NCBI RefSeq assembly: GCF_016745505.1
Contig: NZ_JAERUC010000184.1
Location: 1 to 64,000, forward strand
Direction of reading: 5' to 3'
Source: Streptomyces silvae
Lineage (GTDB): Bacteria > Actinomycetota > Actinomycetes > Streptomycetales > Streptomycetaceae
DNA length: 64,000 nucleotides
Shown here: positions 31,510 through 42,966 of the stretch, piece by piece
Position numbering within the stretch: position 1 is the stretch's first letter
Layout: every line of letters starts with the position of its first letter
The notes under the pieces: model-generated
Databases searched by the model: none
The model's input: the letters and a program-made list of their open reading frames with translations, nothing else
What the model was told of the DNA's origin: nothing
Position numbers and translations under genes: made by a program

Positions 31510-33084
31510 TCACCGGCCCAGCGCCGCCATGGCGGCGTTGTGGCCGGGCACCCCGCTGACCCCGCCGCCGCGCACCGCGCCCGCCCCGCACAGCAGGACG
31601 TTGGCGTGGGCGGTCTCCACGCCCCAGCGGCCCGTCTCCCCGGTGGCGTACGGGAAGGAGAGGTCCCGGTGGAAGATGTGGCCGCCGGGGAGCCTCAGGT
31701 CGCGCTCCAGGTCGAGGGGGGTCTTCGCCTCGATGCACGGGCGGCCGTCGGCGTCGAGGGCCAGGCAGTCGGTGAGGGGCTCCTCGAGATGGGCGTCGAG
31801 CTGGGCCAGGGTGGCCGACAGGAGGGCTTCGCGCGCCGTCTCGTTGTCCTCGGCGAAGAGCCTCGCGGGGGTGTGCAGGCCGAACAGGGTGAGGGTCTGG
31901 TAGCCGCGGGAGGCGAGGTCGGGGCCGAGGATCGACGGGTCGGTCAGGGAGTGGCAGTAGATCTCCGAGGGCGGGGCGGAGGGCAGGTGTCCGGCCGCTG
32001 CCTCGCGGTAGGCGGCGGCCAGTTGGCCGTACCCCTCGGCGATGTGGAAGGTCCCGGCGAACGCCTCGTGCGGGTCGACGGAGCGGTCACGCAGCCTCGG
32101 CAGCCGGGTGAGCAGCATGTTCACCTTCAGCTGGGCGCCCTCGGCGGGGGCGGGCGGCTCCTCGCCGAGGAGCGCGGCCAGCGCCTGGGGCGAGGCGTTG
32201 ACCAGGACCCGGCGGGCGCCGATGACGTGTTCCCCGTCCGGTGAGCGGACGGTGACCTCGGCCTGGGTGCCGTCGGTCTCGATACGCGTCGCCTCGTGCA
32301 GCACACGGATCTCGGCGCCCGCCGCCCGGGCGGCTCCGGCCAGGGCGTCGGTGAGCGCGCCCATGCCGCCGACGGGGACGTCCCAGTCCCCCGTGGAGTT
32401 GCCGATCACGTGGTAGAGGAAGCAGCGGTTCTGGATCAGGGACGGGTCGTGGGCGTCGGCGAAGGTGCCGATCAGCGCGTCGGTGAGCACGACTCCGCGG
32501 ACGAGGTCGTCGGTGAAGTTCTCCTCGACGGCGACGCCGATGGGCTCCTCGAACAGCATGTGCCAGGCGTCCGCGTCGTCCACCCGTGCCCGCAGGTCGT
32601 CACGGGCCGGCAGGGGTTCGGTGAGGGTGGGGAACACCCGCTCGGCGACCCGGCCCGTCATCGCGTAGAACCGCTGCCAGGCCTCGTGCTCCCGGCCGTC
32701 GCCGGTGAGCGCGGCGAACGATTCCCGGGTGCCGTCACCGCCGACGAGCAGCCCGGTGGACCGGCCGTCGCGCACCGCCGGGGTGTAGGAGGAGACGGTG
32801 CGCTTGCGTACGGCGAAGTCGAGGCCGAGCTCGCGGACGATCTTCTGCGGGAGGAGCGAGACGAGGTAGGAGTAGCGGGAGAGCCGGGCGTCGATCCCCT
32901 CGAAGGGGCGGGTCGACACGGCGGCTCCGCCGGTGCTGCCGAGGCGTTCCAGGACGAGCACGGACCGCCCGGCACGGGCCAGATAGGCGGCGGCGACCAG
33001 GCCGTTGTGGCCGCCGCCGACGATCACCGTGTCGTAGGCGGCGTGCGTGGGGGCACCGGGTGAGGACGTCTCGTCTGCGGGCAT
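31510..33084 (-). CDS. FAD-dependent carotenoid/phytoene-dehydrogenase-like oxidoreductase
   Basis: Flavoprotein of 524 residues. N-terminal FAD motif VIVGGGHNGLVAAAYLARAG (about residues 19-38), continuing with VLERLGSTGGAA, and C-terminal FAD-closing motif LLCGAGAVRGGGVSGVPGHNAA (read as two halves, CGAGAVRGGG and VPGHNAA). This architecture is shared by phytoene desaturases, carotenoid ketolases and PYROXD2-like proteins. No other carotenoid gene is nearby, so a housekeeping oxidoreductase role is as likely. The start at 33084 has AAGGGG close upstream; longer in-frame sequence is not family-like. Divergent from the DinB gene. Confidence 0.82.
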   Translation of the reverse strand: MPADETSSPGAPTHAAYDTVIVGGGHNGLVAAAYLARAGRSVLVLERLGSTGGAAVSTRPFEGIDARLSRYSYLVSLLPQKIVRELGLDFAVRKRTVSSYTPAVRDGRSTGLLVGGDGTRESFAALTGDGREHEAWQRFYAMTGRVAERVFPTLTEPLPARDDLRARVDDADAWHMLFEEPIGVAVEENFTDDLVRGVVLTDALIGTFADAHDPSLIQNRCFLYHVIGNSTGDWDVPVGGMGALTDALAGAARAAGAEIRVLHEATRIETDGTQAEVTVRSPDGEHVIGARRVLVNASPQALAALLGEEPPAPAEGAQLKVNMLLTRLPRLRDRSVDPHEAFAGTFHIAEGYGQLAAAYREAAAGHLPSAPPSEIYCHSLTDPSILGPDLASRGYQTLTLFGLHTPARLFAEDNETAREALLSATLAQLDAHLEEPLTDCLALDADGRPCIEAKTPLDLERDLRLPGGHIFHRDLSFPYATGETGRWGVETAHANVLLCGAGAVRGGGVSGVPGHNAAMAALGR

Positions 33085-33236
33085 GCCCCTTCGTAACACG
33101 GGATGATCGTCTCTGGACAGGGGTCGCGGCCCGTGGCGCGGGGACGGGGCGCCGGAAATCCGGTGGGGACCCGGCGGCCCGTGTGGCAGGGTGCTCCCCC
33201 GGACCGCGTCCTCCCGCGCCTGACCATGGAGAACCG

Positions 33237-33863
33237 ATGAACGCACCCGCCCGTCTGATCCCGCTGCTCGACCAGTTCGATCTGGCACGCGAGCGGCTCA
33301 CGGGCCGGCTCGCGGGCCCGTTCGTGGACAGCGGCAGCGGTACGGACGTGGAGGTTCCCCCGCTGACCGACGAGGAGTACCTGTGGGAGCCGGTGCCGGG
33401 CTGCTGGTCGGTCCGCCGCCGCGACACGGGGCCCGGGCCGGGGGCGACCGCGCTGACGGGCACGGGCGACTGGGGACGTGACACGGCGCCGCACCCGCAT
33501 CCTTCGCCGCCGCCGTTCACCACTCTCGCGTGGCGTCTGAGCCACCTCAGCGAGCTGCTGACGCTGCGTGCCGACCACACGGCGGGCAGCCACAGCCTCA
33601 CCCGGGACGACTACCGCCCGGTGGGTGACGCGGCGGGGGCCCTCGCGGACTTCGGCGCCTCGGCGGACGCGTGGCGTGCGGCGCTGCTCGGCGCCGACGA
33701 CGCGGCGCTGGACACGGTCGGGTACAGCTCCTACCCGCACGGCAGCGACCCGGAGGACCTCTTCCTGGAGACCGTGTGGTGGGTCAACCAGGAGATGCTG
33801 CACCACGGGGCGGAGATCGCGCTGCTGCGCGACCTCTACCGCGTACGGGGCGGCCTGGCCTGA
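33237..33863 (+). CDS. DinB-like four-helix protein
   Basis: Protein of 208 residues of the DinB/mycothiol-dependent hydrolase superfamily: LLDQFDLARERL at the start, the conserved EPVPGCWSVRRR segment, ARLSHLSELL-like helix (TTLAWRLSHLSELL) and a C-terminal NQEMLHHGAEIALLRDLY helix whose His residues would bind a metal. Function unknown, often stress-related thiol chemistry. GGAG lies six bases before ATG. The stop is three bases from the stop of the converging kinase. Confidence 0.82.
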   Translation: MNAPARLIPLLDQFDLARERLTGRLAGPFVDSGSGTDVEVPPLTDEEYLWEPVPGCWSVRRRDTGPGPGATALTGTGDWGRDTAPHPHPSPPPFTTLAWRLSHLSELLTLRADHTAGSHSLTRDDYRPVGDAAGALADFGASADAWRAALLGADDAALDTVGYSSYPHGSDPEDLFLETVWWVNQEMLHHGAEIALLRDLYRVRGGLA

Positions 33864-33866
33864 CGG

Positions 33867-36116
<2,250 letters not shown>

Positions 36117-36150
36117 CGCGTGTTGTCGCCCCCGTATGCTCCGCTGCCCG

Positions 36151-37062
36151 CTACCGCTGCTGCGCCCTCCCCGGCCCGTCCAGTATGGCTGCCTGTCTGC
36201 GGAGTTTGTACGGGGCGGGGCGGCTCCCCGGGCCGAGTCGTGCCATGGCCTTCACGATGTGACCGGGCGGCAGGCGCCAGCGGAGGCGGGAGGGGATGGC
36301 GCGCAGGGCGGTTCCCGTGCGGCGCAGCCGGCGGTCGACCGCCGCGGGAGGCGGCGCGGCCCTGCCGTACAGCTCGTGGGCGTACGCCGGCAGGGAGTCG
36401 TAGGCGAGCGCGGCCACGCGCCTCCAGAGCAGGGCGCGCGCAGGGGTCAGCAGGGCGGGGACCGGCGGGTCGCGCAGGAAGGCGTCGACGTCAGACGCCT
36501 CTGGCCCCGCGGCCAGTTCGGGCCTGACCTGTTCGAAGTAGGCGGCGAGGGCGGCGGCCGTGGCGGGGACGCCGGCCGGGTCGAGGCCGACGAGCCGGGC
36601 GCCCTCCCGCTGCTCGTCGACGTAACGGTCGGCCTGGGCGTCGGTGAGCGGGTAGCCGGAGCGGCGCTCGACCTGGAGGTAGGAGTCGACCTCGGCGCAG
36701 TGGACCCAGAGCAGCAGCCCGGGCTCGTCGACGCCGTAGACCTCGCCGGTCTCCGGGTCGGTGGCCTTGAGGAGCCGGTGGATCTTACGGACGCGCGCCC
36801 CGCACCTCTCCGCGGCCCCGGTGGGGTCGTAGGTGACCGTGCCCACGAAGTCGGCCGTACGCAGCAGTCGCCCCCAGGCGTCCTGGCGGAAGTCGCTGTT
36901 CTGCATGACGCCGCGGACGGCGCGCGGGTGGAGCGCCTGGAGGTACAGGGCACGGACGCCTGCCACCCACATCATGGGGTCGCCGTGCATCTGCCAGGTG
37001 ACGGAGCGGGGGCCGAACAGCCCGGGGTCGAGACCGTCCGTCGGCTCGTTCCTGTCGTCCAT
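36151..37062 (-). CDS. MpaB-family (DUF2236) oxygenase-like protein
   Basis: Protein of 303 residues of the MpaB/rubber-oxygenase-related family. Visible conserved stretches are LFGPRSVTWQMHGDPMMW, LQALHPRAVRGV (with a likely haem-ligand His), TYDPTGAAERC and LLWVHCAEVDSYL. Some relatives bind haem b and act as oxygenases, but most have no known substrate. Same orientation as the kinase 34 bases downstream. Confidence 0.83.
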   Translation of the reverse strand: MDDRNEPTDGLDPGLFGPRSVTWQMHGDPMMWVAGVRALYLQALHPRAVRGVMQNSDFRQDAWGRLLRTADFVGTVTYDPTGAAERCGARVRKIHRLLKATDPETGEVYGVDEPGLLLWVHCAEVDSYLQVERRSGYPLTDAQADRYVDEQREGARLVGLDPAGVPATAAALAAYFEQVRPELAAGPEASDVDAFLRDPPVPALLTPARALLWRRVAALAYDSLPAYAHELYGRAAPPPAAVDRRLRRTGTALRAIPSRLRWRLPPGHIVKAMARLGPGSRPAPYKLRRQAAILDGPGRAQQR

Positions 37063-37195
37063 CGGCTCGTGCCTTCCGTTCGACGGCGGGACCGGGGGCC
37101 GGGCCGGGTCCCGGAGAGATCATGACTCGTAGGATGACGTCCGGCGCGGTTACCTGCATACCGCAACCGCGCACGATCCGGGGAGGGGTGGGGCT

Positions 37196-37624
37196 GTGTC
37201 CACGTGGGGACTGGTGGTGGAGCAGAACCTCGGCTACGGCCGGAAGGGGCGGATGTGGTCGATCGGCGTGATGGACCATGTGGAGGGGACGCGCGAGGAG
37301 GCGCTGGAGGCGCTCCGGCTCCGGGCCGAGCGTTTCGAGCCGGTCCACCCCGCCAACCCGAAGAGCCGGAAGCTGTACCGGGAGGCGGACGGCTTCCTGC
37401 TGGTCGTCGAGGGCGTCTGGCAGCCCTTCCACTGCCGGTTCTCGGTGGCCGAGCAGCTGTACGACAGCACTGTTCCCGAGCCCGCGGAGGAAGCGGCCGA
37501 GGCGGAGGTGCGGGACGGGCCCACAGCGCCGGCGCCGGCGCCGGCGGAGCCCGGTCCCCCGCCCGCCTGGGACGCACAGGTGCCGGAGGTGCCGTCCTGG
37601 CTGGGCCGGGACGACCTCTCCTGA
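37196..37624 (+). CDS. Conserved actinobacterial protein of unknown function
   Basis: Protein of 142 residues, GTG start with GGGAGGGG upstream. Residues 1-90 look globular (WGLVVEQNLGYGRKGRMWSIGVMDHVEGTREEALEAL, shortened: WGLVVEQNLG and RKLYREADGFLLVVEG) with an alternating beta/alpha pattern; the tail is Ala/Pro/Glu-rich and ends VPSWLGRDDLS. No domain recognised. Divergent from the MpaB gene, convergent with rlmG (six bases apart). Confidence 0.75.
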   Translation: MSTWGLVVEQNLGYGRKGRMWSIGVMDHVEGTREEALEALRLRAERFEPVHPANPKSRKLYREADGFLLVVEGVWQPFHCRFSVAEQLYDSTVPEPAEEAAEAEVRDGPTAPAPAPAEPGPPPAWDAQVPEVPSWLGRDDLS

Positions 37625-37630
37625 GGCGGG

Positions 37631-38788
37631 TCAGCGCTTGACGGCCCGCAGCACCACGAACTTCGGATCTCCGGCGACGGTGACGCAGTTGCCGAAGATC
37701 CGGCGCAGCTGGGTGTGGTAGGCGAGGTGCCGGTTGCCGACGACCCAGAGCTCCCCGCCCTGGCGCAGCGCGGCGTGCGCCCCGGCGAACATGTTCCGGG
37801 CCGTGGCGTCGGTGACCGCCTGGTGCGAGTGGAACGGCGGGTTGCACAGGACCAGGTCCACGCCGGCCCGGGGGATGTCCGCCGTCCCGTCGCCGACCAC
37901 GAACTCGGCCTTGGCGTCGGCCCCCGCGTTGTCGTGGAAGGTCGCCTCGGCGGAGGCGACGGCCTGGTAGGACTCGTCGACGAAGGTGACCGTGGCGTCG
38001 GGGTTGGCGAGTGCCGCGGCTGTGCCGAGGACGCCGTTCCCGCAGCCGAGGTCGACGACGCGGTCGGGTCCCGTGCGCCGCGGGAGGTGCTTGAGGAAGA
38101 AGCGGGTGCCGATGTCGAGGCGTTCGGCGCAGAAGATCCCGGCGTGGTTGGTGACCGTGCGGCCGGAGACCACGCCGACGTCGTCGGGCAGTTCGTAGCG
38201 GCGCGGCCAGGGGCTGGGGGTCCTGGGCAGGGCCGGGTCCGGGGTGCAGAAGATGAGCCGTGCCTTCTTCACCGCGAGGGAGGTGCGGGTGGGGCCGATG
38301 ATCCGCTCGAACAGCTTGAGGGTGGAGGTGTGGATCTCCTTCACCATGCCGGTCCCGATGACCACGGTCCCGGCATGCACGGCGGGCGCGAGCCTGTGGA
38401 GCTGGTCCTCCAGGAGCGCGAGGCTCTTGGGGACGCGCACGAGCAGGACGTCGATGCGCTCCGGCGGGGTGTCGCGCACCGAGAGCATGCGCACCGCGTC
38501 GGGGGCAGCGCCGTTGCGCGCCAGGTTGGCCTCGGTGGCCCGGCGGGTGAGATACGAGTCGGTGATCTGTACGGGGCTGTACGCGGCCAGCACGGTGGCG
38601 AGGGCGCCCCAGCGGTCGCCGACCACGGCCACGGTGCCGGACGGACGGACCGGCTCGCTCCCCTCCTCCCCCTCCAGCCGCCGCAGCAGATACTCGTCGG
38701 CGGCGTCCCACGCACGGAACGGGTCGCGGGGGTTCTCGGGAAAGCGGGCGAGATCGAATTCGCCCTGTGACGTCGTCAAACGGTTCAT
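37631..38788 (-). CDS. rlmG: RlmG-type rRNA guanine-N2 methyltransferase
   Basis: Two-domain SAM methyltransferase of 385 residues. The C-terminal catalytic half has the SAM motif VDLGCGNGVLG and the N2-guanine signature LCNPPFHSHQ; the N-terminal half is a degenerate duplicate methyltransferase fold (VAVVGDRWGALA), as in RlmG/RsmC. Expected role is m2G modification of 23S rRNA. Starts at ATG 38788. A hairpin upstream (38809-38841) separates it from the small gene before it. Confidence 0.88.
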   Translation of the reverse strand: MNRLTTSQGEFDLARFPENPRDPFRAWDAADEYLLRRLEGEEGSEPVRPSGTVAVVGDRWGALATVLAAYSPVQITDSYLTRRATEANLARNGAAPDAVRMLSVRDTPPERIDVLLVRVPKSLALLEDQLHRLAPAVHAGTVVIGTGMVKEIHTSTLKLFERIIGPTRTSLAVKKARLIFCTPDPALPRTPSPWPRRYELPDDVGVVSGRTVTNHAGIFCAERLDIGTRFFLKHLPRRTGPDRVVDLGCGNGVLGTAAALANPDATVTFVDESYQAVASAEATFHDNAGADAKAEFVVGDGTADIPRAGVDLVLCNPPFHSHQAVTDATARNMFAGAHAALRQGGELWVVGNRHLAYHTQLRRIFGNCVTVAGDPKFVVLRAVKR

Positions 38789-38808
38789 ATTGAGTTCAGG
38801 CTAACCGA

Positions 38809-38841
38809 GTGGCGGGGAGCGCCCCGCACGCTCCCCACCAC
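38809..38841 (-). terminator. Hairpin between small gene and rlmG
   Basis: Stem GTGG-C-GGGGAGCG / CGCTCCCC-A-CCAC (38809-38821, 38829-38841), one mismatch, 7-base loop, in the 72-base gap. Likely terminates the small gene upstream. Confidence 0.6.
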
Positions 38842-38860
38842 GGAGGGGGTCCCGCCGGCT

Positions 38861-39073
38861 CTAGGGGAGCCGCTTGTCCATGGCGGAGCGGCCTTCCTCG
38901 GACAGCCTGCGCTGGGCCCATTCCAGGCTCTCGGGGGTGAGATCCCGCCCGGAGGCGAGCACCAGATCCTCCGCGGTGGGCTGATCGCCGGCTCCGGTGT
39001 GCAGCAGACGGTCAGGGGTCACCCCCCGCACTTCCGGCACGGATACGGATACGGATTCGGACTCTTCGCTCAT
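38861..39073 (-). CDS. Small acidic protein of unknown function
   Basis: Protein of 70 residues starting MSEESESVSVSVPE. ATG 39073 has GAGGAGG upstream. The C-terminal half (DLTPESLEWAQRRLSEEGRSAMDKRLP, i.e. LTPESLEWAQ and EGRSAMDKRL) is charged and helical; no domain recognised. Upstream in-frame ATG at 39097 lacks a ribosome site. Confidence 0.65.
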   Translation of the reverse strand: MSEESESVSVSVPEVRGVTPDRLLHTGAGDQPTAEDLVLASGRDLTPESLEWAQRRLSEEGRSAMDKRLP

Positions 39074-39285
39074 ACCGCCTCCTCGTCCTTCCGGCAATTC
39101 TCGCGCCGGGGCGACATCCCCGCATCCGATACCCCGGAGACCCCGGAGGACTTGTCACTTGACTTGCACATGATGAATACGCAACGTTCACACGACCGGC
39201 ACCGTGCGTGTGGAAGGCTCCCGACCGAGCAGTCAACGTCCGGCCCCCACGACACCGTTCTGCCGCCCCGGAAAGGACACCCCAC

Positions 39286-40107
39286 ATGTCCAGCCGTCGC
39301 CGTTTCTACGCGCGTCCACTCCTCGCGACAGCCGCCTCGATCGCCGTTCTCACCGGCGTCGCGGCCACCGCGCCCGCCGCCACCCCCACGTCCGCCGGCC
39401 AGGCGTCCCCGGCCGCCGCGCTCGACGACACCTACTACCAGGACGCCCTGGGCAAGACGGGTACCGCGCTCAAGAGCTCGCTGCACTCGATCATCAGCGA
39501 ACAGACCACGCTCTCCTACAGCCAGGTCTGGGACGCGCTCAAGGCGACCGACGAGGACCCGGCCAACTCCTCCAACGTGATCCTCCTCTACACCGGCCGC
39601 TCCCAGGCCAAGAGCGAGAACGGGGGCAACACCGGCGACTGGAACCGGGAGCACGTCTGGGCCAAGTCCCACGGCGACTTCGGGACCGCGACCGGCCCCG
39701 GCACCGACATCCACCACCTGCGCCCCGAGGACGTCCAGGTGAACTCGGTCCGCGGCAACAAGGACTTCGACAACGGCGGCAGCGCCGTCTCGGGAGCGCC
39801 CGGCAACTTCAGCGACGGCGACTCCTTCGAACCGCGCGACGCGGTCAAGGGTGATGTCGCCCGGATGATCCTCTACATGGCGGTGCGGTACGAGGGCGAC
39901 GACGCCTTCGCCGACCTGGAGCCGAACGACAGCGTGAGCAACGGGTCGGCCCCGAACATCGGGCGGCTCTCGGTGCTGAAGCAGTGGAGCCAGGAGGACC
40001 CGCCGGACAGCTTCGAACAGAACCGCAACCAGGTCATATTCGACCGGTTCCAGCACAACCGGAACCCGTTCATCGACCACCCCGAGTGGGTCGAGGCAAT
40101 CTGGTAG
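39286..40107 (+). CDS. Secreted endonuclease I (EndA/NucM family)
   Basis: Secreted nuclease of 273 residues. Signal peptide (about residues 1-32, MSSRRRFYARPLLATAASIA) and the beta-beta-alpha-metal nuclease core: WNREHVWAKSHGDFG with His123, then DIHHLRPEDVQVNSVRGNKDFD (shown as DIHHLRPED and NSVRGNKDFD). Cleaves DNA (and RNA) non-specifically outside the cell, for nutrient recovery or during mycelial turnover. AAAGGAC nine bases before ATG. Confidence 0.92.
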   Translation: MSSRRRFYARPLLATAASIAVLTGVAATAPAATPTSAGQASPAAALDDTYYQDALGKTGTALKSSLHSIISEQTTLSYSQVWDALKATDEDPANSSNVILLYTGRSQAKSENGGNTGDWNREHVWAKSHGDFGTATGPGTDIHHLRPEDVQVNSVRGNKDFDNGGSAVSGAPGNFSDGDSFEPRDAVKGDVARMILYMAVRYEGDDAFADLEPNDSVSNGSAPNIGRLSVLKQWSQEDPPDSFEQNRNQVIFDRFQHNRNPFIDHPEWVEAIW

Positions 40108-40138
40108 CACCGGCGACGAGCCCCCGGGATCCGGCGGC

Positions 40139-41491
40139 TCACCCCGGTCCGGCCAGGGTCTGCGCGCAGTGTTCGGCGGCCTCCTCGACGGAGCCGAAGC
40201 GCGGCAGGTCCTGGCCGGTCCGTTCCCGGACCAGGTCCGGCGGCCCCAGGCGGTCGCCCGGGTCGACGACGGCCGCGCTCCGCCCGTCCCGGGCGAGCCG
40301 GGACAGCCCGGCGTGCAGCAGCGACAGGGCGACGGAGTCGGCGCCGGTCACCTCGCGCAGGTCGAGCACCACCGGTCCGGGCGGCTCCCCACCCGACTCG
40401 TCCAGGGCGTGGAGCACACGCTCGGCGGCGGTGAAGTCGAGCGCCCCCTGGGCGGCCACGACACCCACCCGCTCGCGCAGCGCGCGGCTGTGGGGTCCGG
40501 ACGGCGCCGAGGGCAGCACATCGGCGGTGGTGACCAGCGTGACGGTGGAGCCGGGCAGCGCCGGGTTCCGCATCAGGTGCAGACCGAAGCGTTCCGAGAG
40601 TGCGGCGAGCGCGGCGTGGCCGCGCACCGACGTGCCCGCCGCGTCCAGCAGCGGACTGTAGGCGGCCAGCCCGAAGCGTGCGGGGCCGGCGGCGATCAGC
40701 CCGCCGGACACACCGCTCTTGGCGGGCAGCCCGACCCTCAGCAGCCAGTCGCCGGAGGAGTCGTACATCCCGCAGGTGGCCATGACGGCGAGGACCTGGG
40801 CGGCGACCTCCGGGGAGACCACCCGCTCCCCGGTGACCGGATTGACGCCGCCGTGCGCCAGCGTCGCGGCCATCACGGCGAGGTCGAGGGCGGTGACCCG
40901 CACCGCGCACTGCCGGAAGTAGGTGTCGACGGCGGCCACCGGGTCGACGGGCAGGGCGCCGGTGCTGCGGATCAGATAGGCGAGCGCCCGGTTACGGTCC
41001 CCCGTCGCGGCCTCGGAGCCGTACACGCCCTCGTCGACGTCCAGTTTCCGCCCGGCGAACCGGCTCAGGCAGGTCAGGATGCGCTGGAACGCAGGAGCCT
41101 CGCGGGTGTCGGGGACCAGGGCCGTGGTGACGATGGCCCCGGCGTTGACCATGGCGTTGGCCGGCCGCCCGGTGCCGTGCTCGAGGCTGATCGCGTTGAA
41201 CGCCTCGCCGCTCGGCTCGGCGCCCACCCAGCGGGTGACCTCGTCGAGGCCGAGCGCGGTCAGCGCGAGGGCGTAGACGAAGGGTTTGGACACCGACTGC
41301 AGGGTGAAAGGGGTGTCGGCCGCGCCCGCCCCGTAGGCATGTCCGTCCATGCTGACGAGGGCGAGCCCGAAGTCGTCGGAGGCGGCCCTGGCCAACTCCG
41401 GGATGTAGTCGGCCGGCTGTCCCTCGCGTACGCCGGCGAACCGGCCGTGGAGTTCGCGCAGCGTGTCCGTGACGGCCTCCGACGCACTCAC
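40139..41491 (-). CDS. glsA: Glutaminase with C-terminal STAS domain
   Basis: Protein of 450 residues. The glutaminase domain (about 1-310, serine beta-lactamase-like) converts glutamine to glutamate and ammonia, with Ser66-x-x-Lys69 (SVSKPF), MVNAGAI and AKSGVSGG motifs. Residues about 345-445 form a STAS domain (VVAAQGALDFTAAER, VVLDLREVTGADSVAL) of the anti-sigma-antagonist type. I chose GTG 41491 over ATG 41521 because GGAGG sits seven bases before it, and this numbering puts the serine where family members have it. Fusion with STAS occurs in actinobacterial and animal-symbiont glutaminases; its regulatory role is unknown. Confidence 0.9.
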   Translation of the reverse strand: MSASEAVTDTLRELHGRFAGVREGQPADYIPELARAASDDFGLALVSMDGHAYGAGAADTPFTLQSVSKPFVYALALTALGLDEVTRWVGAEPSGEAFNAISLEHGTGRPANAMVNAGAIVTTALVPDTREAPAFQRILTCLSRFAGRKLDVDEGVYGSEAATGDRNRALAYLIRSTGALPVDPVAAVDTYFRQCAVRVTALDLAVMAATLAHGGVNPVTGERVVSPEVAAQVLAVMATCGMYDSSGDWLLRVGLPAKSGVSGGLIAAGPARFGLAAYSPLLDAAGTSVRGHAALAALSERFGLHLMRNPALPGSTVTLVTTADVLPSAPSGPHSRALRERVGVVAAQGALDFTAAERVLHALDESGGEPPGPVVLDLREVTGADSVALSLLHAGLSRLARDGRSAAVVDPGDRLGPPDLVRERTGQDLPRFGSVEEAAEHCAQTLAGPG

Positions 41492-41711
41492 AGGGAAGCC
41501 TCCGGACGCCGTACGGGGCATCCTGCGGGACCCGTGAAGGGCGAGCACTCCCCCAGCGACATCACATCTACCTCCGGAGGAGTGAAGGGATAATTCCCCC
41601 AACAATTCGCCCATATTATGATCAAAAGGTATGAATTGACTCGTTGAACGGCCGCTCCGCGCCCAGGGGTGGCTCCAGCACCGCGGACCCCGAACCCTCC
41701 GGGAGGGAACG

Positions 41712-42827
41712 ATGGATACGGACGCCCTGACGCCCGGCCTGCTGCAGGAACTTCGCGCGACCAGGCCCTATCCGGCCCTGTCCCTGACGATGCCGACCCA
41801 CCGACGCGCGCCGGACAACGCCCAGGACGCCGTACGGCTGCGGAACCTGGTGGCCGAGGCCGGCAGCCGGCTGGACGCCGACCCCCGGGTGTCCCACGAG
41901 ACCGGGGCCGCGGTGAAGGCGCAGCTCGACCGCGCGGTGGCCGAGGTGGACCAGCGCCGGGCCCTCGACTCCCTCGTCATCCTCGCCGGTCCCGACGAGT
42001 ACCAGATCTGGCAGCTGCCGCGCACCGCCCCCGAACGGGTGGTCCTCAGCGACAGCTACCTCACCCGCAACCTGGTCGCGGCGAAGGCCGGGGCCCAGGT
42101 GTTCCGGGTGCTGAGCGTGTCCGCCGAGCACGCGGCACTCTGGTCGGGCACGAACGAGGTGCTGCGCGCCGAGGACGGGTACGGATTCCCGCTGAGGCCC
42201 CCGCACGAGAACTTCGACCCGGAGCGCCAGGCCCGGAGCGGCGGCGCCCCGAGCATCTACTCCAGCGAGGACACCCGCAGCTTCTTCCGCGCCGTCGACG
42301 GCAAGCTGCGCACCGTGCAGGCAGCGGACCCGCGGCCGCTGTTCCTGGTCGGACTGCCGCAGGCGCTCTCCCTGCTCGAGGACGTCGGGGAGTGCGCCAA
42401 GTCGGCCGTCTGCAAGGTCCCGAAGGGGACGACTGCGGAGACGACCGCACCCGAGCTGGCCGCCGAGCTGAAGGCCGCGCTGGACGACTGGCGCGCACAG
42501 AAGGACGCCGCCGTCCGGGACAGGCTCGACACCGCTCTCGGCGCCAAGACCTTCACGAGCGGCCTCGACGAGGTCTGGACAGCCGCCGGGGAGAGCCGTG
42601 TCGCCCTCGTCGCCGTCGAGGAGCACTTCCAGCGGACGGTCAGGGTCAGCGACAACCACCTGCAGCCCGTGGACCCGGCGGACGTCACACCGGGGGACGA
42701 GGGGATCCGCGAGGACATCGTGGACGAGCTCATCGAGACGGTCCTGGACAACGGCGGCGAGGTGGTCTTCGTCGCCGACGACTCCCTCGCCGGCCACGGC
42801 AGGATCGCGGCCGCCCTGCGCTTCTGA
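41712..42827 (+). CDS. baeRF3-domain protein (release-factor-like, possible ribosome rescue)
   Basis: Protein of 371 residues matching the bacterial archaeo-eukaryotic release factor family 3: N-terminal YPALSLTMPTHRRAPDN, the mid-domain FLVGLPQALSLLEDV, and the C-terminal eRF1-domain-3-like end EVVFVADDSLAGHGRIAAALRF (read as VFVADDSLAGHG and IAAALRF). These proteins are proposed to release stalled ribosomes or act in stress; none is well characterised. GGGAGGG precedes ATG. Divergent from glsA across about 220 bases. Confidence 0.78.
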   Translation: MDTDALTPGLLQELRATRPYPALSLTMPTHRRAPDNAQDAVRLRNLVAEAGSRLDADPRVSHETGAAVKAQLDRAVAEVDQRRALDSLVILAGPDEYQIWQLPRTAPERVVLSDSYLTRNLVAAKAGAQVFRVLSVSAEHAALWSGTNEVLRAEDGYGFPLRPPHENFDPERQARSGGAPSIYSSEDTRSFFRAVDGKLRTVQAADPRPLFLVGLPQALSLLEDVGECAKSAVCKVPKGTTAETTAPELAAELKAALDDWRAQKDAAVRDRLDTALGAKTFTSGLDEVWTAAGESRVALVAVEEHFQRTVRVSDNHLQPVDPADVTPGDEGIREDIVDELIETVLDNGGEVVFVADDSLAGHGRIAAALRF

Positions 42828-42966
42828 CCGCGCACGCCCGGCCACGGACGCCTTACCGCGTGTCCCTACGTGAGGATTATGTGAATTATGTCTAGGTTTG
42901 GCGCTCTCAAGTCGATCTCACCGCGTTGATCGCACCGATCACGTCGTGCACGAAGGAGAGCCATTC

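Noticed and set aside
32900..33084. Carotenoid biosynthesis cluster suggested by the phytoene-dehydrogenase-like protein
   Set aside because: No phytoene synthase, GGPP synthase or cyclase gene is adjacent, so only the oxidoreductase family can be claimed.
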